Shown: piece after piece, positions 6,301 to 12,589 of the stretch
Position numbering within the stretch: position 1 is the stretch's first letter
Layout: each line of letters starts with the position of its first letter
From: an uncultured Bacteroidales bacterium
Lineage (GTDB): Bacteria; Bacteroidota; Bacteroidia; Bacteroidales; UBA932
Length of the DNA: 14,342 nt
NCBI GenBank assembly: GCA_905234775.1
Contig: CAJOJC010000025.1
Span: forward strand, 1-14,342
Direction: 5' to 3'
The notes under the pieces: generated by a model
What the model was told of the DNA's origin: nothing
Database searches by the model: none
Seen by the model: only the letters and a program-made list of their open reading frames with translations
Position numbers and translations under genes: made by a program

Positions 6301-8057
6301 GTCTGGTTAAAAATAAATTTGATAAGCTGATGGATATCCATCAACGCAGGGTGGGTGTTGGTCGCATCCGGTTCCCAGTCCGGATCGTAATTGCTGTAAG
6401 TAGGATCTGATGGATTGTCTTCGTTGTAGCCAGGATAGCTGATACGAGCCTCGCGATAAACGCCTCCTTCCAGATCGTTGACTGCGAACTTGATCCAAAG
6501 GTAATCTTCGCAGTCGAAGTCCCAGTCTTTAGTCTCATCATTCCACTGGGCTCCACCCTTTCCGTCCTTGACGAAAGGTGTCTTTACATACCATGAAACA
6601 CCATTCTCAACGAGTCCAGCGCTGTAGTTGAAGGTGAGCGCATAATACTCATAATGGGCATCACAGTTGACGATGTCATCGGTCGCAAGAAGGAGAGATC
6701 CTTCCTGGGCGGGTTGCTCCTCAGTGCCGGCTACGACTTCGAGGTAGATCTTGCTGGTGTTGACGACATTGACGTAGTAAGAGTAGGAATGACCACGTTT
6801 GACGTCGTAATCGTCATAGTTGTGTCCACCGCTATGTGCAGTGGGGTCGTTGAAGTCCCCCATGTGGATGGTGAACTTCGCTTCGGAGGTGAGCGCGTGG
6901 TTGACGTTCAAGTCAATGTCGTCCAATAAAAGGTCATCGATGTTCTGGATACCTTCGGGAGTTAATCCCAGAACCAGGTCGAATTGGACATAAGTCGCAT
7001 GCTGCGGGGCATAGATGTAATCAAGGTTGTCCTTGAATCCGGTCTCGGGATTGACCGTGGACATCTTGTTCTGCAGCTCTCTCCAGTAGTAGGTGCCACC
7101 GGCGCTCTCGATGGAATTCTCCACGTTGCCGCTCTGGAGATTTTCCAGCATGTAGAAGGAGAAGACCTGCCATTCGACATCCCTGTCAAGCACATCGTCG
7201 TGGATTACCTCGACACCCTCGAAATAGGTGCTTTCCGTGTGGAAATAGTTTACGTCCGAAGTGCTCGCGTTTCGTGCGAAAAGGTAGCTTTCAGTAGGGA
7301 CATTGAACGCCTTCCAATAACGGGGGTAACTGTTGGCCTTGTCAAGATAATCCGTCTTGTCGTAAGTGATGTAAAACTTGATCTTGGCATCGAGAATCTT
7401 GAGGTCGATTTTGCATGTTGGATTGGTGGAATATGTGTCCGGAAGAGTGCCCCACTTGATGGTGTTTTCGGCATCCACGCCGGTGTCCACACCCTCATTG
7501 TAATCCATCATCAGGAAGAGGTCGCTTCGGTTGACCACTTCCTGTTCAAGCGTGACTCGTACGTCCTGGAGTTCCGACCATGTGCTGATTTCATACAGAC
7601 ATTCCACCGGATCTTCTCCATTGAGGGAGGTAATGGTGTTGGAAACATTGGCGAGGACCACCAACGTACAGTTCTCCTTGGAAACAGTAGCAATCTTCAC
7701 TGCTCCTACTGAGTTCTCTCCATTCTCCACATACCATCCTTCATTGTCTTGACCGTCAAGAATGCTAAGACTCTCGCTCAAGTGCTCATAGGTGAAATAG
7801 CGCCCATAGAACTTGTTGCCGCTCTGATCGAACAGCATGACATAGAGATCGTGGACACGAGCTTCATCGGCACGTGAGGCCTCGGACTTGGTGCCTAACT
7901 TCACATCATAGGGATTTGGCACATTGAAGCCGATTTTCAGCATTACGGGCTCGCCGTTGGGAACGCGATTGACGGCAACGGGCGAAGCCTCCTCCTTTAT
8001 GCAGGAAAGAGGCAGAAGCATAAGCAATGCTGCAGCTATGCGGGCAAATAATCTCAT
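3375..8057 (-). CDS. Giant DUF4906-type fimbrial lipoprotein, candidate tip adhesin
   Basis: At 1560 residues this is by far the largest product here. The signal peptide ends in lipobox PLSC (Cys19) and is followed by KEE. Residues of about 60-450 look like DUF4906/fimbrillin-type folds, with a TKSE motif at 56-59, a 'VHDLYVMLFDQSG' strand and 'GHSYSYYVNVVN'. Next come two FISUMP/C-type-lectin-like modules, each ending in IRCVR(N/D) at 893 and 1090. The first holds an exact EF-hand-type loop, DNNGDGYINPNE (788-799); the second opens with CPSGYRLPN at 1015. Two Ig-like segments follow (about 1100-1330). The C-terminal stretch, with FFNG-D and a final strand FVRVVHN, looks like another binding module. 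It begins 1 base after the preceding subunit gene ends. Size, lipidation and lectin-like modules suggest a surface adhesin at the pilus tip, but no ligand can be read from the sequence. Confidence 0.8.
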   Translation of the reverse strand: MRLFARIAAALLMLLPLSCIKEEASPVAVNRVPNGEPVMLKIGFNVPNPYDVKLGTKSEASRADEARVHDLYVMLFDQSGNKFYGRYFTYEHLSESLSILDGQDNEGWYVENGENSVGAVKIATVSKENCTLVVLANVSNTITSLNGEDPVECLYEISTWSELQDVRVTLEQEVVNRSDLFLMMDYNEGVDTGVDAENTIKWGTLPDTYSTNPTCKIDLKILDAKIKFYITYDKTDYLDKANSYPRYWKAFNVPTESYLFARNASTSDVNYFHTESTYFEGVEVIHDDVLDRDVEWQVFSFYMLENLQSGNVENSIESAGGTYYWRELQNKMSTVNPETGFKDNLDYIYAPQHATYVQFDLVLGLTPEGIQNIDDLLLDDIDLNVNHALTSEAKFTIHMGDFNDPTAHSGGHNYDDYDVKRGHSYSYYVNVVNTSKIYLEVVAGTEEQPAQEGSLLLATDDIVNCDAHYEYYALTFNYSAGLVENGVSWYVKTPFVKDGKGGAQWNDETKDWDFDCEDYLWIKFAVNDLEGGVYREARISYPGYNEDNPSDPTYSNYDPDWEPDATNTHPALMDIHQLIKFIFNQTAKHKAGEDDLFDNNNQIIVTAFIDEYYYEKHPATKEKDPDLWRQFVNAEPRELHILSNAQYSADGTCDVITSSHSIIQQSIQTFYNIYSPDLSTIWGTEHVDEMSYPSRHKKDPSQEVWGWWPEHIDGTNHVSDRALPTDTVPNNDENGRYNTAAIWGVTPASTTRWDTFIDYSVSNTVPELRKTPTDYQYLAYSCLTRNRDNNGDGYINPNELRWYIASVNQLVGLWVGNESVTPSARLYQPKNKKDKVDGLQWRSWVVSSTASSMVNPETIRAEEGATKSFYNVYNWAFPEIASGAINRHEISSIRCVRNIGTYLDGGELKDISEAPFDLMVDQYYDAPAGLDANGKVQPNADGTYTLNFFRLNPKSLRGYTLEDLPYHEEYSTHNCVYLELNAQAKNNLIIADGTTLDDEDDINLSITSSGHNNYCPSGYRLPNMTEMLLMVAMLPGNYWANSVYPTRTYYSRGMLGSNVTDSEDEKIGWGYTRSQDRFHLLDNGTHMTGIRCVRDNNRTGDITGKITVPAANRLRRGEDFTANLNFTSMGSAIKTINIYLVYTDENGDIVTNRLKTMECSTASVMEDVTLTVPNIPVLGNMSLRAEVINSAAIRRTFETPVKIMSEVFASVRLMPCEYDEHDETPSFPVLVTASSPDLPIESWKLVVRDPYGDVFEKVPDSDPRDANHWSVLSNYTYTINESNRTDLLAGTYSFQLEVTTGTGASKVTTKSDIATMEILKLDYQPNTGVAGIDYNTAEDIENIWEQQKVSDIYFFNGDFIEANMDVSNCTYLEVLNDKGQRDNDKTIGRDNLISIGITDTDHTITGMRIPYVCHIYYPAQEGAHGYVRPNITTSAGASNGYNYVNFTGGTGTGLVLATGSNYKPDVDAKQHFRMDKNGIFWNNQKMYTSNWTGSGTSADAATESLARILNSNTLYVGATQGYHRTRAWYHFVRVVHNSSTSNPSGGEVDFGSDPVPGGNL

Positions 8058-8058
8058 C

Positions 8059-9168
8059 CTAATTAAACTCTACAGTCTCTGTTCGTTCTTCCCAAGATGC
8101 AACTTCAAACCAGAATGAAACATCGTGTTCGGAACCTCGCTTCGTGATACGGGTGCTGACTTTGAGCCTCTGGTTCCTTCTCAGGTACTGAAGGTCAGTT
8201 GAGCGATAGTCGTGGATCGGAAGCCCTGTGTACGAATAAGCATTATACGTCTCTGAATCGCCTGAATCGTAGGCTACCGCTCCACTCTTTTTAACATTAA
8301 AACTGATATCGCAGAGATATCTGTTACCAAGACTCTGTGCGGGAGCTGTGCTCGGGAACACCATCGTTCCCCCCAGAGTCGGAGTAGTCGGTGCGGTGGA
8401 GAGGGTCAGATTGCTTCCCTCAAATTCCAGATCGTCAAAACTGCCGGAGCCTTTGTCCGGATCCCTCACGAAAAGATATCCTGATGTAGGATTCATCTCA
8501 TAAATGGTCACCGAGCAATCATACAGCACCAGAGGATCATCCCCGTCTGTTTGGTCGATAAAGTAGAGCTCAACCAAAGAGACCGGTCGAAGAAGATCAA
8601 GATCCACCTGACCGTTTCCGCTAACGTTGACTGAAAGGGTTCCCTTCGCCGAGATGGGCATTCTGGAGTTCAAGAATGTCGGTACTGCGGGGGTTCCCGA
8701 AACGACCAATTCGATAGCTTCCAAATCATCCTTCTCGGTGGCCGCTTTGAGCGCTGCAAGGGCAGAGGCGGACAATCCTGTGTAGTTGGCCACGGCATAC
8801 ACCGTGTACGTGCCTCTTCCCGGCCCCGAGATCTGAATAGTGTTCTGTGTTGATGACGGATCGCCAATCAGCTCGGAAGTGAACGGATCCGAGGGATCGG
8901 TGTCGGGGAAGTAGGAAGGATACCATGCTATGATGTTATCCAACTTGTCGACCAGAGCCACGACAATGTTGGGCACTCCGGCATCTATCGCAATTCCTCC
9001 ACCGTCGGCGACAACCCCGTCGCCAGCTTTGGTCTCGAACGCTCCCGTTGAGAAGGAAATAGTGATGCAGCCGTCCTTCACGGCTTCTTCCCTTCGGCAT
9101 GAAGCAAGTGAGACCAACAGCATCAGAATAGCGGCAAGCACCGCAATATGTCCATTCCTAATCATCAT
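8059..9168 (-). CDS. Fimbrillin-type lipoprotein, probable minor or tip subunit
   Basis: I place the start at the ATG at 9166-9168, which overlaps the upstream stop as ATGA and gives 369 residues beginning MMIRNGH. An in-frame ATG at 9210 would add 14 residues without signal-peptide character and overlap the previous gene by 46 bases. The signal peptide ends at LASC (Cys24), followed by RREE. A TKAG motif sits at 46-49. Then comes a strand-rich chain with 'IVVALVDKLDNII', 'YTVYAVANYTGL', 'MPISAKGTLSV' and 'VDLDLLRPVSLVELYF', the pattern seen in Bacteroidales fimbrial subunits of the FimA/Mfa superfamily. It has no lectin-like or repeat modules. The position between the fimbrillins and the giant lipoprotein suggests an adaptor or minor subunit, like FimC-E or Mfa3-5 of P. 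gingivalis. A FimB/Mfa2-type anchor is the alternative. Confidence 0.75.
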   Translation of the reverse strand: MMIRNGHIAVLAAILMLLVSLASCRREEAVKDGCITISFSTGAFETKAGDGVVADGGGIAIDAGVPNIVVALVDKLDNIIAWYPSYFPDTDPSDPFTSELIGDPSSTQNTIQISGPGRGTYTVYAVANYTGLSASALAALKAATEKDDLEAIELVVSGTPAVPTFLNSRMPISAKGTLSVNVSGNGQVDLDLLRPVSLVELYFIDQTDGDDPLVLYDCSVTIYEMNPTSGYLFVRDPDKGSGSFDDLEFEGSNLTLSTAPTTPTLGGTMVFPSTAPAQSLGNRYLCDISFNVKKSGAVAYDSGDSETYNAYSYTGLPIHDYRSTDLQYLRRNQRLKVSTRITKRGSEHDVSFWFEVASWEERTETVEFN

Positions 9169-10292
9169 TGAATTGCAAGACCTGGAGTTTCTGCGATAAC
9201 ATCTTCCCAATCAGTGGTGGTAACAGTGACGTTGATGCCACCTCCCAGCCTGATGTGGATTTCGTAACTATACTTTTTCCCGGGCTCCCATCTGACAATC
9301 TTGTCCTCTGAACCGCGTACTTTGATGTCCCTTAAGTAAACGGGGGTGACGATTTCATGATCTTCGCCATCGTTGTACTCGTAGCTGATTACCAGTTGCG
9401 GTATTCCAGGATTTGTCAAATCGAGTTCCTGAGGAATCATCATGTCGTAGATGGTTGATGTCGGGTAAAAATTGTACTTCGGGTTTTCCGGATCGGCGGG
9501 AGATTCATAGTCCACATCTGAGGGCTTGACCAATGTGGCGAAGCTCACAGCGGGATCGAATCCCTTCATGCCCAGAGCCACAGTGGAACTGTAACCGGCG
9601 GGGTTGAGCCAGTTGCCTGTCGAGATGTTTGCTAGTCCGTTTCCGCTTTGCCTGAGCATACATTCCGCCGAAGTGCCGATAAACTTGAAACCATAGTAGT
9701 TAAGTTGGACAGGCAGAGTCGGCGAATCGTTAACAATCTTGACACTTACCGCGCTGAGCAAATGCTGGAATTCAAATCCAACCCTGTCGATGGTGACGGG
9801 GTTGCGCTGATGGCATGCAGCCATCAGGTCGCATTGAGTGTCAAGGACGTTGTAGCTCACTGTTGCTTGCATAGGGCCCGGATTCGCAGGATCACAAGTG
9901 ACCGCTGAGGCCGATGTGGGGCCGGTTATGGCCATGAAGTCATATTGAGAGGCATTGGAGTCCCAGAATCGATGACTGGTGTAGTCCCAGACATCGAGCA
10001 GGGGATTTCCGTTGTCCTCTTCCAGCGATACCGCATCTCCAGAAAATACCGTGTACTTGGTGGACGAGATGGTCTTTGCTCCCCAGACGAAGATTACATC
10101 TCCGACTTCGAAAGCACTCTTGATCTCGCCGCTTTTGGTGTCTTTTGCATCATCTAGCAATAAGGCGGACCCGGCGCTGAAGCTGATCGCTCCGTCCGTT
10201 ACGGGTGCCGGGTCAAGCCTGAGGCTGCACCCTGCCAAAAGCAGGGCGCAACCCGCGGCCGTCGCCAAAATGCGTATGATGCGGTTAAACAT
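9165..10292 (-). CDS. Fimbrillin family lipoprotein (Mfa-like), second paralogue
   Basis: This 375-residue lipoprotein has lipobox LAGC (Cys22) and a TKSG motif at 52-55. It is a clear paralogue of the preceding gene product. Both carry, in the same order, 'F-VGD--FVWG', a 'T-F-G--V' strand, 'W-Y----FWD---Y-F', a long beta-rich middle with 'F(Q/N)H--SAVSVK(I/V)', 'IPQEL/EF', and a final 'G--Y-Y---I' strand near the C-terminus, as in the Mfa-like_1/fimbrillin family. Such proteins are exported as lipoproteins, trimmed by a surface protease and polymerised by strand exchange; that mechanism is known for P. gingivalis and is inferred here. The gene follows its paralogue by 8 bases and overlaps the next gene by 4. 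It may be a second shaft protein or a minor subunit. Confidence 0.8.
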   Translation of the reverse strand: MFNRIIRILATAAGCALLLAGCSLRLDPAPVTDGAISFSAGSALLLDDAKDTKSGEIKSAFEVGDVIFVWGAKTISSTKYTVFSGDAVSLEEDNGNPLLDVWDYTSHRFWDSNASQYDFMAITGPTSASAVTCDPANPGPMQATVSYNVLDTQCDLMAACHQRNPVTIDRVGFEFQHLLSAVSVKIVNDSPTLPVQLNYYGFKFIGTSAECMLRQSGNGLANISTGNWLNPAGYSSTVALGMKGFDPAVSFATLVKPSDVDYESPADPENPKYNFYPTSTIYDMMIPQELDLTNPGIPQLVISYEYNDGEDHEIVTPVYLRDIKVRGSEDKIVRWEPGKKYSYEIHIRLGGGINVTVTTTDWEDVIAETPGLAIQ

Positions 10293-10300
10293 TGTTTAAA

Positions 10301-11401
10301 TTAGTTGCAGAGATAGTTGTAAGCTGTTTCAAGAGTCCAGTTGTTGGACACTTCTGCAGTAAAGTCAATAGCGTGGGCGTCGATGGTAACCACATATGTA
10401 TAGTGATATCCGGAAGCCCAACCTGTGACATTGGTGTCTCCTGTATTTGAGGTGTTGGGGGTGTTGTCAAATGTTGTGAGAGCGAACGGGTCAGGAGTGA
10501 AATTATTCGCGGTACCACCAGCTTGAGTGATGTTATAGTCGATATCAAGTTTCTGGATATAATCTCCTGTGGTGCGGAACTCTTGAGGGATAACGATGAG
10601 CTGGTTGATGAGGATTGTACCTGTGTCATTAAGGTCAGTGTTGAGACCGGCGCTCGCATCAGTGCAACCGTTAGTAGGACCGAATGATCCAGTGGTGCCA
10701 GCGGCTGCCGTAGAAGGGGTCCATGATGCTACAGGAGCAGTGGTGTATCCACCAGCCACAGTAAATGTTCCTTCTTTAGAAATATTTGTCAGGGCAATAC
10801 TGGAAACCTGCACGTGTGCTCCGGCAGCAACAAGGCCGGCGCTGATTTTAACTTTGACATCAACAAGGGCTGCAACGTGATTAAAGATTAGATGCACCTT
10901 ATCAAAGTTGTTGAAATTATCATCGACGGTGTCTCCATCAAAATCCTTGGCTACAACGGCCTTCTGCGCTACCAAAACATCGTTGGTATTGCCAGCGAAT
11001 GTAATGGTAGGAGAGGCTGTTACAGCACCTGTTTCCGCATTAACGGTATAACCATCTTCCGCGGGAGATATGCCATAAAAAGTGTAGCTTGTGGCACTCA
11101 AATCCCAATACTGCTTTGGTGAATAGTTCCATGTTTCGGGAGACGCTGCTGTTTTTTCCACAGTAACACCCGCAAAAACTGGTGTAAAAGTTGAGCTGAC
11201 GAGTTTGCCGCCCCATACATTGAATTCGTCGCCAACGGCAAAAGCATTACCGATGGAAGCAGGACCAGCCTTCGTCAGCGTTTCGGTCCAAGTGCCGAAC
11301 CCAATCGCTGCATCATTCGACTTTCCTGTGTCGAAGGTCTTGCTGCAGGCAACCAGTGCGATGGCTGCGACTGCGAGAATCATTAATTTTTTCATACGCA
11401 T
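10301..11401 (-). CDS. Fimbrillin family lipoprotein, candidate major shaft subunit
   Basis: This 366-residue lipoprotein has lipobox LVAC (Cys19) and a TKAG motif at 43-46. The mature chain is rich in Thr, Ala, Gly and Asn, strand-forming and low in charged residues, as expected for a pilus shaft protein. It carries the family blocks 'FAVGDEFNVWG', 'WNYSPKQYWDLSATSYTFYG', 'FNHVAALVDVKVKI' and 'YHYTYVVTIDA'. ATG at 11399-11401 and ATG at 11393-11395 (MRMKK) are both possible starts; I keep the first. It is the only gene of the operon preceded by a sizeable gap (42 bases, almost all A and T), which in Bacteroidetes favours strong translation. That, its place as the first fimbrillin, and its smooth composition make it the best shaft candidate. 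This ranking is inference. Confidence 0.8.
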   Translation of the reverse strand: MRMKKLMILAVAAIALVACSKTFDTGKSNDAAIGFGTWTETLTKAGPASIGNAFAVGDEFNVWGGKLVSSTFTPVFAGVTVEKTAASPETWNYSPKQYWDLSATSYTFYGISPAEDGYTVNAETGAVTASPTITFAGNTNDVLVAQKAVVAKDFDGDTVDDNFNNFDKVHLIFNHVAALVDVKVKISAGLVAAGAHVQVSSIALTNISKEGTFTVAGGYTTAPVASWTPSTAAAGTTGSFGPTNGCTDASAGLNTDLNDTGTILINQLIVIPQEFRTTGDYIQKLDIDYNITQAGGTANNFTPDPFALTTFDNTPNTSNTGDTNVTGWASGYHYTYVVTIDAHAIDFTAEVSNNWTLETAYNYLCN

Positions 11402-11443
11402 AAAAATTAAATGGTTAATAAAAATAGTTAAAAATATTGATAG
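11402..11443 (-). promoter_or_regulatory. AT-rich leader before the first fimbrillin gene
   Basis: These 42 bases between the DUF5119-like gene and the first fimbrillin are almost entirely A and T. No TAnnTTTG box or hairpin with a T-tract is present, so a separate promoter or attenuator is not supported. An unstructured A/T-rich leader is the type of translation enhancer used by Bacteroidetes, which rarely use Shine-Dalgarno sequences. Confidence 0.35.
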
Positions 11444-12589
11444 TTAATTGATTATCGTTGTTGAACCTGTCTCTTCGTCCCAGTCTCCGATGAGGGCCTC
11501 GAAGCCACCGGAGCCGCCTGCAGACTCGTCAGGAGGGAAGTCGTTGACGTCCAGTTCGAGGGTGATGACGCCGCCTGTGGGGAGTTCGCGTATCTGCTCT
11601 GTGACCGGGATGCTGATGTTGCGGTACGAGCCGTTCACGTAGCTCACGTTCAGCACGAGGTAGTGCTCGCCCGCGGGGGCGGCGGCCACTGAAGCGGCAT
11701 CGTAGGGGTTGCAGCCCGGGATGCCGAAGGTGAAGACCTTGGCGCCGAGCATGTCCTGAGGCTTGTCCATATAGACATCCATCAGGTAGCTGGCGGTCTC
11801 CGTCCATGTCCGACGGGTCATCAGGTCCACGCCCTGGGCCATACCGGTAAGGGCAGCGCCGCCCGCGCTTCCGATCACCCTGTCCATGTTGTTGAGCAGT
11901 TTCAGCTGGAAGAGGTAAATGTATGTTGAGGGAGTCAGTTCACCCTCGATTCTGAGGATGTACTTCTCTCCCACGAGTTCGTAGTCGTCCAGATTGTCGG
12001 AAATCACCTGGTTCGGATCGTAAAGCGAGAACAGACCGTCCGGGGTGAGGTTGACCGGTTCGTCCAGCAGCGTCTCCACCTGCTCGTCGTCGTCCGCCTT
12101 GGTGGCGGCGAGTTTCTGCGCGACCGTGAGGATGCGGGTGGATGCCTTGATGCCGTTCGCCACTTTACGGGTGTAACTGTTCACATGGGCCAAGTCGTCG
12201 TCCTGCTTGAAGAGCAGGGCCTCGGAGTCGTTGTTGTGGAACAGGAGGTCGTGCGTGCCCACGAACACTTCCATCTGGGCTTCATCACCCACGAAGTTAT
12301 GGACTATGTGCGCAACCGGATCTCCGTCGGGACCCTGAGTGAAGATGTGCATACGCATACTCGTGGGGATCGTGTAGCCCACGGGGCCGAGGGTCGCCAC
12401 ATTCCAGTTGAAGGTCCAGTTCGCGGCCCAGTTGATCTGCCACATCACGTCCACATTGATCTTCGGGGTCACGGCGACCTGCGCGCGCACCGCTTTGCGG
12501 AGGTGCAGGATAGGCTCGATGGTGCACCCCGCCATGGCGATTACCGCCACAGCGATCACTATCTTCTTTATGAGCCTATTGCCTGTCAT
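11444..12589 (-). CDS. DUF5119-like lipoprotein of fimbrial locus
   Basis: This 381-residue lipoprotein has a basic N-terminus, a hydrophobic core and lipobox MAGC (Cys22). The mature part opens with 'LHLRKAVRAQV' and a Trp-rich stretch ('VMWQINWAANWTFNWNV'), followed by beta-rich sequence with 'MRMHIFTQGPDGDP', 'FVGTHDLLFHNNDSEALLF', 'RIEGELTPSTYIYLFQLKLL', 'GSAGGAALTGMAQGVDLMTR' and 'TFGIPGCNPYD', and ends in a Gly/Asp-rich tail 'ALIGDWDEETGSTTIIN'. I recognise this as the DUF5119 family, which regularly sits between DUF3575 genes and fimbrillins in Bacteroidales. The start overlaps the upstream stop by one base (TGATG), so translation is coupled. Unlike the downstream lipoproteins it lacks the T-K/R-A/S motif, so it is probably not processed like a subunit. 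A role as pilus anchor or assembly factor is inferred. It shares the high GC of the DUF3575 gene. Confidence 0.75.
   Translation of the reverse strand: MTGNRLIKKIVIAVAVIAMAGCTIEPILHLRKAVRAQVAVTPKINVDVMWQINWAANWTFNWNVATLGPVGYTIPTSMRMHIFTQGPDGDPVAHIVHNFVGDEAQMEVFVGTHDLLFHNNDSEALLFKQDDDLAHVNSYTRKVANGIKASTRILTVAQKLAATKADDDEQVETLLDEPVNLTPDGLFSLYDPNQVISDNLDDYELVGEKYILRIEGELTPSTYIYLFQLKLLNNMDRVIGSAGGAALTGMAQGVDLMTRRTWTETASYLMDVYMDKPQDMLGAKVFTFGIPGCNPYDAASVAAAPAGEHYLVLNVSYVNGSYRNISIPVTEQIRELPTGGVITLELDVNDFPPDESAGGSGGFEALIGDWDEETGSTTIIN

Noticed and set aside
6984..7712. + strand open frame of 242 codons opposite the giant lipoprotein N-terminal region
   Set aside because: It is antisense to well-formed DUF4906-type sequence and has no independent support.
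9169..9210. Upstream ATG giving a 383-residue version of the third fimbrillin-type lipoprotein
   Set aside because: The extra 14 residues (Arg/Cys/Ser-rich) are not a signal peptide and would overlap the previous gene by 46 bases. The ATGA start at 9168 places a proper signal peptide at the N-terminus.
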